64,000 nucleotides of DNA from Gluconobacter kanchanaburiensis NBRC 103587 (GCF_007988905.1 NZ_BJVA01000014.1:1-64000); one strand, 5' to 3'; counted from the first letter of the stretch, positions 9,307 to 17,976 are shown. The notes: generated by a model not told the origin, from the letters alone. Numbers and translations: made by a program.

Positions 9307-9465
9307 CTATTCATAAAACGTGACGATACTCTCATCTGACGAACTCTCGGGCTTCACTTGGTCTTTCAAGGACGAAGCAACACGAGATGACAGACCTGTC
9401 AGCCCAATACCAAACGCAAATACCACGATCACCCATCTGGCTAAAACCGCTATTAAAGTCGTCAT
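9307..9465 (-). CDS. Small single-span membrane protein (putative)
   Basis: A 52-residue frame whose ATG overlaps the TAA stop of the upstream YceI gene (TAATGA), an arrangement that favours translational coupling. Residues 2-25 are hydrophobic and form one likely membrane span (TLIAVLARWVIVVFAFGIGL); a charged tail follows (SSLKDQVKPESSSDESIV). It would be the last gene of the YceI/cytochrome b561 operon. I do not recognise a family. It could be a chance frame, but the overlap and the hydrophobic profile support it. Confidence 0.4.
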   Translation of the reverse strand: MTTLIAVLARWVIVVFAFGIGLTGLSSRVASSLKDQVKPESSSDESIVTFYE

Positions 9466-10052
9466 TATGGACGCGGTGATGACCCAGACGTCTGGTTTGC
9501 GATAACATCGATGTTTACACCCGCCTGAAGCGCAACCCACTGCCCAGTAGCCCACGGGCCCTGACCAACGCCGAAGGTGGAGCGGATCAGATCAAGATGG
9601 CCTTTGGCGTGAGCTGTCTGGCCATTGATATCGAGTGTGAAAGGCAGGGTTTCGGGCCTGCTGACACCACGGATCGTCAGCGTGCCCACAGCTTCGTACG
9701 CATTCCCACCTTTGGCCCGGAAGCTACGGGCTTCAAACGTCGCAGTCGGGAAACTGGCCACACTGAACCAGTCGCTTCCCGGCATAGCCCCATCACGCTG
9801 CTTGTCCGCTGTCGTGGCGCTGGCAGTATCGATCGTGATTTTTGCATGTCCTTCTTCAGGGTGAGCAGGGTCGAAAGAAATGGTTCCGTCGAATTTTCCG
9901 AAATGCCCCGTAAAAGCATTTCCGGTCTGCGTTCCCGAAAAACCGATCGTGCTGTGAGCAGAATCAATCGTCCAGTCTGCGGCGAAAACAGGTGTAGCGG
10001 CCAGAAAGCTCATGGCGAACGCTGAAAAGGCTGCTTTTTTAAGGAAAGCCAT
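9465..10052 (-). CDS. YceI family periplasmic protein (downstream copy)
   Basis: A 195-residue secreted lipocalin-like protein. The signal peptide covers residues 1-24 (FLKKAAFSAFAMSFLAATPVFA), and the mature protein begins ADWTIDSAHSTIGFSGTQTG, the YceI signature. Later motifs (GTLTIRGVSRPETLPF) also fit. YceI proteins bind polyisoprenoids such as ubiquinone-8 in a beta barrel. ATG 10050-10052 is chosen because it gives a proper signal peptide; the frame is open to 10091. It follows a cytochrome b561 gene, as in many genomes, which points to a quinone-related periplasmic function. Confidence 0.92.
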   Translation of the reverse strand: MAFLKKAAFSAFAMSFLAATPVFAADWTIDSAHSTIGFSGTQTGNAFTGHFGKFDGTISFDPAHPEEGHAKITIDTASATTADKQRDGAMPGSDWFSVASFPTATFEARSFRAKGGNAYEAVGTLTIRGVSRPETLPFTLDINGQTAHAKGHLDLIRSTFGVGQGPWATGQWVALQAGVNIDVIANQTSGSSPRP

Positions 10053-10056
10053 GATG

Positions 10057-10668
10057 TCAGTCTCCGTGTCTGGAAGCAGATTTCCTGCCAATGGCAGGAA
10101 GCATCTGTCGCATGATGTTATCGTTCAGAACGAAATGGTGACGAAGGGCAGCGGCGACATGCAGCCCAATCAACGCCAGCAGAAACCAGCCGCCCCAGTG
10201 ATGAACCGCTTTCAGTGCGACTTCGACGGGGGCCTTGTTCTGCAACGTTGAAAGCACTGGCAGATCAGGCCAGAGGATAGTGCCGTACAGAAGAGTTGGG
10301 ATCCCAAGAGTGGACACCGACACCATGGCCCATCCGCTGAGCGGCATGAACATTTGAAGGCTGTATAGAGCTGCATGCGTCAGATGGGCTGCCATGCGCT
10401 CGAACCCCTTCATGTCACCGGGAAGCTCTGGCGGCCTGTGCGTCAGGCGCCAAATAATCCGCAGGGCAATCAGGACCATGACCGTAATGCCGATCGACTT
10501 GTGAAGCTGGTACAGCTGAAAAACACGCATCGGATCGAGAGACAGGTGATCCATGACCAGCCCCATGACGATCAGGATCAGGATCCCCGCAGCGATCAAC
10601 CAGTGAAGGATGATCGCCACGCCCGTATATCGCGTGATCCCGCGGCTCTGCTTTGCGGGCGCTGTCAT
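10057..10668 (-). CDS. Cytochrome b561 family membrane protein
   Basis: A 203-residue di-haem b-type cytochrome of the inner membrane. Four membrane helices are visible: residues about 15-38 (VAIILHWLIAAGILILIVMG), 50-70, 95-118 and 150-172. Histidines suited to haem ligation occur in AIILHW, YQLHKS, KAVHHWGG and ALIGLHVAAALRH. The family moves electrons between quinone and periplasmic partners. ATG 10668 lies 5 bases after the stop of the upstream YceI gene. It is flanked by two YceI genes, an arrangement also known from other proteobacteria. Confidence 0.92.
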   Translation of the reverse strand: MTAPAKQSRGITRYTGVAIILHWLIAAGILILIVMGLVMDHLSLDPMRVFQLYQLHKSIGITVMVLIALRIIWRLTHRPPELPGDMKGFERMAAHLTHAALYSLQMFMPLSGWAMVSVSTLGIPTLLYGTILWPDLPVLSTLQNKAPVEVALKAVHHWGGWFLLALIGLHVAAALRHHFVLNDNIMRQMLPAIGRKSASRHGD

Positions 10669-10672
10669 GAAC

Positions 10673-11290
10673 TCAGTCCTGCTTTTCGAAAGCGCCAGCA
10701 ATCCGCAGCTGCACGGCATCGCTGACATACGGGACATACATCTTCACACCAAAATCGCTGCGCTTGATGGTACCTGTTGCTTCAAAACCGGCTGTATATT
10801 TCTTGTCAAGCGCATTCACACCTGCGCCGATGAAATGAACCTTGAGCGTCTCAGGTTTCGTCACACCATGAAGCGTCAGATTACCTGTGACAATGGCGTC
10901 AGCCTTGCCCGTACGGCGGACGGAGGTGGATTCAAACGTGGCGTTCGGATACTGCGCCGCGTTGAACCACTGGTCGCCCTTGAGTTCTTCGGTCAGCTTG
11001 GCGCTGGTCGTCTGAACTGACCCAACCGGAATGCTCACGGAAAGATGGGACGCAGCCGGATTTTTGTCATTGAGGTCCAACGTGCCGGAAACGTCCGAAA
11101 AGACGCCCTGATAATTGGTGAACCCAAAATGCAGAACGGAAAAGCCAACCTGCGTGTGGCCGGGCTCAACATTATAGGTGCCGGACTGAACTTGTTCAGG
11201 GGCAGTGACGACCTGAGCTGTTGCCGGATGCGGAACGACAGATGCAAATGTCAGGGCGGTAAGGGAAAGCAGAAAGAAGGAGGATTTCAT
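10673..11290 (-). CDS. YceI family periplasmic protein (first gene of operon)
   Basis: A 205-residue exported protein. Residues 1-25 are a signal peptide (SSFFLLSLTALTFASVVPHPATA). The mature part carries SGTYNVEPGHTQVGFSVLHFG, the typical YceI opening, and GNLTLHGVTKPETLKVHF further on. ATG 11290 is preferred over 11332 because it gives the clean signal peptide. It leads the operon YceI - cytochrome b561 - YceI - small membrane protein. The GAAAC-N5-GTTTC element begins 124 bp upstream. It is only distantly similar to the second YceI, so the pair is not a recent duplication. Confidence 0.92.
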   Translation of the reverse strand: MKSSFFLLSLTALTFASVVPHPATAQVVTAPEQVQSGTYNVEPGHTQVGFSVLHFGFTNYQGVFSDVSGTLDLNDKNPAASHLSVSIPVGSVQTTSAKLTEELKGDQWFNAAQYPNATFESTSVRRTGKADAIVTGNLTLHGVTKPETLKVHFIGAGVNALDKKYTAGFEATGTIKRSDFGVKMYVPYVSDAVQLRIAGAFEKQD

Positions 11291-11413
11291 GTCGGGTTCT
11301 CTGGTCAGAATGAAAAAGCAGGGACAGAGCAACAGGTTCTAAAAGAGCCTGTTGTGCATCCTTGTTGATCAGAAAACTAAGCGAGAATTGCCGAGGAATA
11401 TATATAAACAACG

Positions 11414-11428
11414 GAAACTCATTGTTTC
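11414..11428. promoter_or_regulatory. GAAAC-N5-GTTTC operator upstream of the YceI operon
   Basis: GAAACTCATTGTTTC, with perfect 5-bp arms, is the same element as at 8443-8457. Downstream sequence ATTGTTTCCTGTTTTTAT is shared with 6882-6899 at 17 of 18 positions. It lies between the YceI gene and the antiporter stop codon. Confidence 0.55.
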
Positions 11429-11434
11429 CTGTTT

Positions 11435-13042
11435 TTATGCCATTCCTTCTTCTGAAGCTCCCAGATAACCAGAAGCCTCGATTTCCTGCATATCCATGGC
11501 CTGTTCCATTTCCCGCAGAACCCGGTCATGGATCTGCCCTGCATGATGCAGGCGCAGGATTTCCTCCCGCCCCGCTCCTATGGCTTTTAGAACAGCTTCA
11601 TAATGGGCAATTTCCTCAGGGCGATGCTTCGCAGTATCCTCCGCATACTGAAGTGTCACATCCAGACGATAGCGGTATTGTTCGAGAAGACGCGGATGGC
11701 GCTCACTTCCGTCCGGAAGACGGGACGCCTCTTCAATGGCACGAAGCTGCGCCTCCGCAACCGCAATCCAGGCCCGGTTTTCATCCGACTGGATAACACG
11801 CAGTTCTGACGCTCCATTAATCCTGAGCAACCCAATCAAAGGCGCCAGCGTTGTCCCCTGAACCAGGACGGTGACCAGAATTGAGGCAAAGGCGCAGGCA
11901 AGCGCCAGATCACGTCCGGGGAACCCTTCCGGAAGCGAAAGAGCCGCTGTCAGAGTCACGACCCCTCTCATGGCTGCCCATCCCATAATCGTTGAAATGG
12001 CCACAGACGGACGCGCAAACCGTTCCGGCCAGCGCCGACGCAACAGACCGACAATGCCGTCCGATGCGAACAACCAGACAAACCGGGAAAACACCATCGC
12101 TACCAGCACGATCCCGACGGGATAGACAAGATGATGCAGAATATCGGGCGTGCCCCGAAGGCGGCCCAGAACACCCCGAAGGGATAGCCCGATCAGAATG
12201 AACAGAACGGATTCCAGCAGAAAGACAAGCACTTTCCAGAATGCATGAGACTGAAGACGTGTCTCCGCATCAAAATCCCTGTGCTGATGCCAGCCCAGAA
12301 CCAGCCCCGTGGCGACGGTAGCCAGAACACCCGAAACATGAAGATGGTCCGCACCAATATAAGATACTTCGGCCAGAAGAACTGTCGTAATGATAACCAT
12401 GTCGCTGTCGCGTAACCGGCGGATGACAAACAATCCCAGGAACCCGACGACAAGACCAATCAGCACCCCGCCCACAGAAACAACACAGAATGTTGTCAGG
12501 GCCTGAAGCGGGCGAAAGATTCCTGTCAGAGCCGCAACAACCCCAAAGCGGAAAAGAACCAGCCCCGTCGCATCATTCAGCAGACTCTCCCCCTGAAGCA
12601 GGGACGTCACACGACCGGGTAACGACAGGCGCTCCAGAGCCGCTTCGGCCGCAACTGCATCGGGCGGAGAAACGATCGCGCCCAACGTGAAACACGCGGC
12701 CCATGGAAGAGCGGGCACCACCAGATGCGCCGCCACCCCTACGGCTGCGGTCGTGAACGTCGTGGTACCAACAGCCAGAAGAAGGATACCGGACAGGTTT
12801 TTCCGGAACTCCCGCCAGGCTGTAAACCACGCACTGCTCATCAGCAGGGGCGGAAGAAAGACAACCATGACCAGTTCGGGGTCGATCGTGACTTCAGGTG
12901 ACCAGGGCGAAAGAGCAAGCCCCGTACCTCCCAAAATGAACGCTGCCGCAGGAGGGAGCTTCAGTTTCCGCGATAACAGCTCCAGAATCAGGATGACAGT
13001 CAGAAGAAACAGAAAATACTCGTAACGCGCCGTATCAGACAT
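11435..13042 (-). CDS. Na+/H+ antiporter, CPA1 family
   Basis: A 535-residue inner-membrane exchanger. About 12 hydrophobic segments fill residues 8-410. The conserved CPA1 ion-site region reads GAIVSPPDAVAAEAALERL near 145, and LLNDATGLVLFRF follows near 176, with the acidic residues expected for cation exchange. The C-terminal 110 residues are cytoplasmic and helical (REEILRLHHAGQIHDRVLREM), as in plant SOS1/NhaP-like members. It probably exports Na+ or K+ for protons. It stands alone on this strand between the YceI operon promoter and a LysR gene. Confidence 0.9.
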   Translation of the reverse strand: MSDTARYEYFLFLLTVILILELLSRKLKLPPAAAFILGGTGLALSPWSPEVTIDPELVMVVFLPPLLMSSAWFTAWREFRKNLSGILLLAVGTTTFTTAAVGVAAHLVVPALPWAACFTLGAIVSPPDAVAAEAALERLSLPGRVTSLLQGESLLNDATGLVLFRFGVVAALTGIFRPLQALTTFCVVSVGGVLIGLVVGFLGLFVIRRLRDSDMVIITTVLLAEVSYIGADHLHVSGVLATVATGLVLGWHQHRDFDAETRLQSHAFWKVLVFLLESVLFILIGLSLRGVLGRLRGTPDILHHLVYPVGIVLVAMVFSRFVWLFASDGIVGLLRRRWPERFARPSVAISTIMGWAAMRGVVTLTAALSLPEGFPGRDLALACAFASILVTVLVQGTTLAPLIGLLRINGASELRVIQSDENRAWIAVAEAQLRAIEEASRLPDGSERHPRLLEQYRYRLDVTLQYAEDTAKHRPEEIAHYEAVLKAIGAGREEILRLHHAGQIHDRVLREMEQAMDMQEIEASGYLGASEEGMA

Positions 13043-13094
13043 GTTGCGTCCAGTGCTGCAACCTGCTCAGGAAGAGAGGGATGTGACTCCGGAT

Positions 13095-14003
13095 CTAGCA
13101 CATCGAACGCGACACTGTTTCCAGTTCTCTGACTACTCCGGCAACGAAATCCGAAAAAGCTCGCGCCTTGGCACTCGTCAGCCTGCCAGAAGGATAGACG
13201 ACCCACAGATCAACAGGCGGCAAAGACCAGCCCGTCAGACAGCGGACCACCGTTCCGCGTTCCAGTTCCGGCAGGAACATCCAGTCCGCCGCAATGGTCA
13301 GACCCAGATCCGCAAGCACGGCAGCCCGGATCCCTTCGGCCGCACTCAGGTTCAGACGCGAACTCAGTGTTGCGCTTACGTCTCTTCCCTTCTGGTGGAA
13401 AACATATCTTTCTCCATCGTCCCGCGCATAGGTGACAGCCTGATGCTGAACCAGGTCTTCCGGTGTTTCCAGAGCCAGGGACTGTTCCAGATACCGGGGC
13501 GTAGCAAGAACAGAGCGCCGCCCTCTTGCCATGCGCTTTGCAATCATCGTGCTGTCGTTCAGAGGCCCCACGCGAATGGCAACATCAATTCCTTCCGCCA
13601 CCAGATCCACACGCCGGTCATCAAGTTCGATATCCATTTTCAGTCGGGGATGTTCCTTCAGAAACTCACCAAGACGGGGCACTATCTGAATTCGCCCGAA
13701 GGTTGTCGGAACTGCAACCCGGAGCCTTCCCTGCAAACTGAACGTACTGTCACGCGCCGCAGTATCGGCATCCTCCGCATCGGACACGATCCGGGCCACA
13801 CGCTCGAAATAACGCTGCCCTGCATCCGTCGGTGTCAGACCATGTGCAGAGCGAAGCAGAAGCTGCACGCCCAACTGGCGCTCAAGCTGTGCAACGGCCT
13901 TTGAGACCGCTGGCTGCCCAAGATGCATCAGCCGCGCCGCCGCAGAAAAAGAGCCACTTTCAACGACCCGTACGAAAACGGTCATGGCCTGAAGACGATC
14001 CAT
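13095..14003 (-). CDS. LysR family regulator, divergent to old yellow enzyme
   Basis: A 302-residue regulator. HTH residues 1-60 (DRLQAMTVFVRVVESGSFSAA, then GQPAVSKAVAQLERQLG) are followed by a substrate-binding domain with GRLRVAVPTTFGRIQIVPRL near residue 93. It is transcribed away from the old yellow enzyme gene. The intergenic palindrome at 14011-14023 has the T-N11-A form of LysR sites. This arrangement is common for regulators of alkene reductases that answer to reactive electrophiles or quinones. Confidence 0.92.
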   Translation of the reverse strand: MDRLQAMTVFVRVVESGSFSAAARLMHLGQPAVSKAVAQLERQLGVQLLLRSAHGLTPTDAGQRYFERVARIVSDAEDADTAARDSTFSLQGRLRVAVPTTFGRIQIVPRLGEFLKEHPRLKMDIELDDRRVDLVAEGIDVAIRVGPLNDSTMIAKRMARGRRSVLATPRYLEQSLALETPEDLVQHQAVTYARDDGERYVFHQKGRDVSATLSSRLNLSAAEGIRAAVLADLGLTIAADWMFLPELERGTVVRCLTGWSLPPVDLWVVYPSGRLTSAKARAFSDFVAGVVRELETVSRSMC

Positions 14004-14010
14004 TTTATTA

Positions 14011-14023
14011 TTCCATTATGGAA
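14011..14023. promoter_or_regulatory. LysR-type operator
   Basis: TTCCATTATGGAA is a perfect 13-bp palindrome fitting T-N11-A. It lies 8 bp upstream of the LysR start and 99 bp upstream of the old yellow enzyme start, so it could serve autoregulation and activation. Confidence 0.6.
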
Positions 14024-14121
14024 TTCTCTCTATACTAAAATGATAACTGCCAATCCAATACGGAAATCTTCATCCTCAGGAACACAGCGCAGCTAGCGCG
14101 TTTCACACAGGATTTTTTCCC

Positions 14122-15210
14122 ATGGCCGATCTTCTCTTTTCCCCGAAATTCGTAGGGCCCATGCGGCTCGAACATCGCATCGTCATGGCACCCCTGACCA
14201 GAATGCGTTCCAGCATCGGCAATCTGCCCAACGACCTGATGCGCGAATACTATACCCAGCGCGCCACGCCGGGCGGTCTGCTTATTTCAGAGGCCTCTCC
14301 GGTTGCCCTGACCGGATATGGCTTTGAACGCGCCGCTGGAATTTACGATGATGCACAAATCCCCGGCTGGAAACGCATCACGGATGCTGTTCACGCCAAA
14401 GGGGGACGTATGTTCCTGCAACTCTGGCATGTCGGTCGTCAGTCCGCACGCAGTCTTCAGCCCGACGGCGCTGCACCTCTTGCTCCTTCCGCTATCCGAG
14501 CCGACGGCACAGCATGGACGCTCAACGGCACAGTCCCCTATGACATGCCCCGCGCCCTGGAACTCAATGAAATTCCATCTCTGATCGATGCCTATCGTCA
14601 AGCCGCAGCACGCGCCCTTCAGGCAGGATTCGACGGTGTGGAAATCCACGGTGCCAACGGCTATCTGCCCGACCAGTTTTTGCAAGACGGCACGAACAAG
14701 CGCATTGACGCCTATGGCGGCCCGCTCGAAAACCGCGCGCGCTTTCTTCGGGAAATTACTCAGGCGGCGATTGACGTATGGGGTGCCAATCGCGTCGGTG
14801 TCCGACTCACGCCAAGTGGATCTTACGGATCAATGTCCGACAGCAACCGACACGCCACATTCAGCTATGTCGCCACGATGCTGGAGACAATGGGGGTTGC
14901 CTATCTGCACATCGTTCAACCACGGGTCGGCGTAGATGCAGAACCCGACCCGGTCGATGTGTCTGTCCTGCGTCCCCTCTTTTCCCGAACCATCATCGCC
15001 GCAGGCGGTTTCACAGCCGAGAGCGCCGAAAGGCTTCTGGCATCCGGGAACGCAGACCTGATCGCATTCGGACGCGCCTTCATCGCCAATCCGGATCTGG
15101 TCTTGCGATTACGGAATCATTGGCCGTTGAACCGATACGACCGTTCAACTTTCTATGGCGGTGATTTTCATGGATATACGGACTATCCGACGTTCAGTGG
15201 AAATTTGTAG
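14122..15210 (+). CDS. Alkene reductase, old yellow enzyme family
   Basis: A 362-residue FMN-dependent TIM barrel that reduces activated C=C bonds of enones, nitro-alkenes or similar electrophiles with NAD(P)H. Signature motifs: RIVMAPLTRMRS near residue 19, LQLWHVGRQS near 100, and HGANGYLPDQFLQDGTNKR near 175, which holds the His/Asn substrate pair. FMN phosphate binding fits AAGGFTAESAERLL near 292 and FGRAFIANPDLVLRL near 315. Length matches NemA/OYE enzymes. It is divergent from a LysR gene. Confidence 0.93.
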   Translation: MADLLFSPKFVGPMRLEHRIVMAPLTRMRSSIGNLPNDLMREYYTQRATPGGLLISEASPVALTGYGFERAAGIYDDAQIPGWKRITDAVHAKGGRMFLQLWHVGRQSARSLQPDGAAPLAPSAIRADGTAWTLNGTVPYDMPRALELNEIPSLIDAYRQAAARALQAGFDGVEIHGANGYLPDQFLQDGTNKRIDAYGGPLENRARFLREITQAAIDVWGANRVGVRLTPSGSYGSMSDSNRHATFSYVATMLETMGVAYLHIVQPRVGVDAEPDPVDVSVLRPLFSRTIIAAGGFTAESAERLLASGNADLIAFGRAFIANPDLVLRLRNHWPLNRYDRSTFYGGDFHGYTDYPTFSGNL

Positions 15211-15456
15211 ATGACGTGCTCCCCAGGAATGTAACCATTTAAAAATAAACCCGAAAGGAAATTGTTGGCAAAAGTGGTAACGCCTGTCGCCAAGTGACAG
15301 AAATGGCCCCCATTTTTCAGACAGAGTGGCAGGCTATAAGCCGGCCTGAGAGAGAACATTGGCAGAGTTTTTGTCAAAGCACAGTGTGCATCAGGCCATT
15401 GAGAGCATGGCGGGCATTTTTCCGGCACACAGGCGCCAAAAATAACGGCCAGTTTC

Positions 15457-15546
15457 TGGAGACGCCGTATCGCGGGTCGTGGCAAATGACACGACATCTT
15501 CGTAGGCTAGGGCATGATGTTAGCCACAAACGCGTGCGGCGCCTCA
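15457..15546 (+). mobile_element. IS3-family orfB fragment
   Basis: About 30 codons read LETPYRGSWQMTRHLRRLG followed by HDVSHKRVRRLM, the N-terminal part of an IS3-type transposase (orfB). The match is cut at both ends and abuts the 3' end of an IS5 remnant near 15546. This looks like a nested or recombined insertion scar. Confidence 0.65.
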
Positions 15547-16286
15547 TGCCGCCAGCCCTTGATCCTTCCAAACATGATTTCGATAGGGTTGCGACGTTTA
15601 TATTTTCGCCTGTCGTATTTGACTGGTTTTCCGCGGGATCTCCGCCCCGGAATGTAGGGCCTGATCCCCTTCAGAGCATCTCGGAACCAGTCAGAAAGTC
15701 AGCATCATAGCACCCGTCCGCCAGAATCCACTGTGCCATGGACAAACTGTCCAGCAGAGCAGAGGCACCGGTGTAATCGCTGAACCTGTCCTGCCGTCGT
15801 GAAAAGGCTCAGCGGTGGTCCGTTCTGGATCGGCCGCCGACATGGCGTCAGGTATTCATTCCGCCTTTGGTGCGACCGATCAGACGGCATGGATCCCCTT
15901 TTTTGGCCGCAGGCTCGAAGCTATGCGGTGCGCCTTGAGATACGTCGCATCAATCATGATGGTCCGGGGCTCGGCCTTTGCAGCAGATAAGCCATCCATC
16001 ATCCGCATGAAAATGGCCATGTCGCCCCAACGCTTCCAGCTGTTGTAGAGCGTCTTGTGTGGGCCGTATTCCCGGGGTGCATCCCGCCAGCGCAGGCCAT
16101 TACGGTTCACAAAGATGATGCCGCTCAGCACACGGCGATCACCAACCCGAGATTTACCGTGGCTTTGGGGAAAACGGCCGCAGACGATCCATCTGGTCAT
16201 CCGTCAGCCAGTACAGATCGCTCCTCTTCAGTCTCCTTGTGGGAGACTGAATCAGACTTCCACAATCAAATCAAAGGATCCTGAGC
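15547..16286 (-). mobile_element. Degenerate IS5-family insertion sequence
   Basis: Reading leftward from 16286 gives an IS5-type transposase in pieces. These are SDLYWLTDDQMDRLRPF, then after a frameshift RRVLSGIIFVNRNGLRWRDA, PREYGPHKTLYNSWKRWGDM and TIMIDATYLKAHRIASSLR; then PLSLFTTAGQV, RGKPVKYDRRKYKRRN and PIEIMFGRIKGWR. Several frameshifts and stops break it, and the C-terminus is missing after GWR, where IS3 sequence begins. The right end is CCTGAGC followed by CTAG, the IS5 target type. A second, shorter relative lies at 17977-18330. Confidence 0.8.
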
Positions 16287-16381
16287 CTAGCATCCTCAAC
16301 CAAGGCGACCTGTTCCCCTATTATGGAAACCATCCGGCACGACGAGACTTTATTCTCTTGAACTTTGCAGGAGAAGCATTC

Positions 16382-17167
16382 ATGCCCATCAACGGACTAT
16401 CGCGTTTCAAAGGTCAGAAGGTTCTCGTTACGGGCGCTGCTTCAGGAATTGGCCACGCCACCGCGGTCCGGTTTCTTGACGAAGGCGCTCATGTGATCCT
16501 TGTTGATCGAGACAAGGCAAAACTCGATGACGTCATGAAAGCACTGAATCCCAAATACGCTATTCCGTCTTTGATGGACATCTCTTCTCCAGAGCAGGTT
16601 AAGGCTCTTTTTCATTTTGTAGAACAGAAGTTCGGGACACTCGATATTCTGGTCAACAATGCCGGCGTGACGGCCATGGGAACCGTTCTGGACTGCGATC
16701 TGGCAACCTGGAGCACGGTCTGTGCAACCACCCTCACCGGCACTCTGAACATCAGTCGAACATTCTTGCCTATGCTCATCAAAACTAAGGGTAACATTGT
16801 CAACACCGCCTCAGTTTCTGGGATGCGAGGAGACTGGAATACCGCCTATTACGATGTCGCCAAGGGGGGCGTGGTGAACCTAACCCGCGTGATGGCCATG
16901 GATCACGGCAAGAGTGGTGTGCGCGTTAACGCAATCTGCCCCGCTGTCACACGCACCGGCATGACCGCAGAAGCTGTTAAAGACGAAGCCTTTGTCAAAA
17001 GTGTTGAAGATCGGGTGCCGTTGCAGCGACTGGGAGAGCCGGAAGATATGGCTGCAGCCATCACATTTTTAGCCAGCGCTGACGCGACGTTCATCACAGG
17101 CCTAATCATGCCCGTAGATGGTGGCGTGACCGCGTCCAACGGTCAGCCACCATTCCCAATGCCATAA
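16382..17167 (+). CDS. Short-chain dehydrogenase/reductase
   Basis: A 261-residue classical SDR using NAD(P)H. The Rossmann motif TGAASGIG lies at residues 17-24, NNAG near 90, the catalytic Ser in NTASVSGMRG near 140 and YDVAKGG (YxxxK) near 154. The C-terminus ends with TGLIMPVDGG, typical of the family. The Asp in LVDRDKAK after beta-2 favours NAD+ over NADP+. ATG 16382 is chosen because AGGAG lies 8-12 bases upstream; the frame runs open to 16055 only through IS5 remnant sequence. The substrate is unknown; sugar alcohols or gluconate-type ketones are likely for this group. Confidence 0.9.
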   Translation: MPINGLSRFKGQKVLVTGAASGIGHATAVRFLDEGAHVILVDRDKAKLDDVMKALNPKYAIPSLMDISSPEQVKALFHFVEQKFGTLDILVNNAGVTAMGTVLDCDLATWSTVCATTLTGTLNISRTFLPMLIKTKGNIVNTASVSGMRGDWNTAYYDVAKGGVVNLTRVMAMDHGKSGVRVNAICPAVTRTGMTAEAVKDEAFVKSVEDRVPLQRLGEPEDMAAAITFLASADATFITGLIMPVDGGVTASNGQPPFPMP

Positions 17168-17239
17168 GACCAGTCCACCTTCAGGCAGCGTGCAAGGATC
17201 TCGCACTTTTATAAAAACCGGAAAAGTTGGGAGAACGTC

Positions 17240-17419
17240 ATGCGCCTCATTCTCGTATCGCTGATTGCCGTATTTCTTACTGGCTGCGCTTGTCATTCAC
17301 ATACGCTACCGAAGCATGAAACGACAGCTTGCATGAACTACCGGGCTATGATGGCCGCGCCGATGCCGCCAGACGCTATGCATCGGCTGCAGGAAAAATG
17401 CACGGCCTCACGGCAATAA
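17240..17419 (+). CDS. Small lipoprotein, 59 residues
   Basis: ATG 17240 follows GGGAGA by 5 bases. The peptide has a short lipoprotein signal (MRLILVSLIAVFLTGC) with lipobox LTGC at residues 13-16. The rest is short, His- and Met-rich (HSHTLPKHETT, then YRAMMAAPMPPDAMHRLQEKC), and carries two further cysteines. I do not recognise a family; the His/Met content could mean metal binding, but that is a guess. It lies 72 bp after the SDR stop. Confidence 0.6.
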   Translation: MRLILVSLIAVFLTGCACHSHTLPKHETTACMNYRAMMAAPMPPDAMHRLQEKCTASRQ

Positions 17420-17585
17420 TGGGATTGGGGTTTTCTAGCCCCAACCTGGACCAAAACCATAAGCTGTTTCGAAATTTCAGAACAGAGCGAGACTGGAAAG
17501 TATGGCGCCGAAACGCACCGTTGCCATTCCTTACTGGCAATTTAAGGGGGGGCATTTCAAGAGTGAGGCATCATACCTCGGGAAG

Positions 17586-17966
17586 ATGTCTATGAGCCTT
17601 CGAATTGTAGCTGTGACCATTTTGGCCGTTAGTATCATGCCTTTGCCTCTCTTGGCTCAGAGCAAAACCGTTTATAACGGCCAGACCTATACAACCCTTA
17701 GCACCGCAGCACCGTCTTACAACGAGACCGAGCAACGGGAGCGGAGCGGTGATGCAAAGTCACACCACAGATGCGGGCCGCCTCCAGACGGCTTCGGTCA
17801 CAGGCCGCCGCCGGGAATGGACAAGGACGGCAATCGACCGCCGCCTATGGACAGCAATGGCCGGCCACTACCGCCACCAGACGGATGCCGCCCACCGCCA
17901 CCGCCACGGACACCACCTGAAAATTCTTCAGAAAAATTCCGTGGGGCGAACCAGTATCCGAACTGA
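17586..17966 (+). CDS. Secreted proline-rich protein of unknown function
   Basis: About 126 residues. After MSMS a signal peptide runs to residue 25 (LRIVAVTILAVSIMPLPLLA, then Q). The mature protein starts with a short ordered part (VYNGQTYTTLSTAAPSYNET) and becomes a low-complexity tail rich in Pro-Pro with repeated units such as GxxRPPP. Two cysteines occur in CGPPPDGFG and DGCRPPPPP. I assume periplasmic or surface location. No family is recognised. The start could be 17586 or 17592. An IS5 remnant follows within 10 bp of the stop codon. Confidence 0.65.
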   Translation: MSMSLRIVAVTILAVSIMPLPLLAQSKTVYNGQTYTTLSTAAPSYNETEQRERSGDAKSHHRCGPPPDGFGHRPPPGMDKDGNRPPPMDSNGRPLPPPDGCRPPPPPRTPPENSSEKFRGANQYPN

Positions 17967-17976
17967 GGTCCCTTAG

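Noticed and set aside
8742-9323. 193-residue plus-strand frame
   Set aside because: Long but compositionally like antisense of decayed DNA; no motif or ribosome site, so I did not call a gene.
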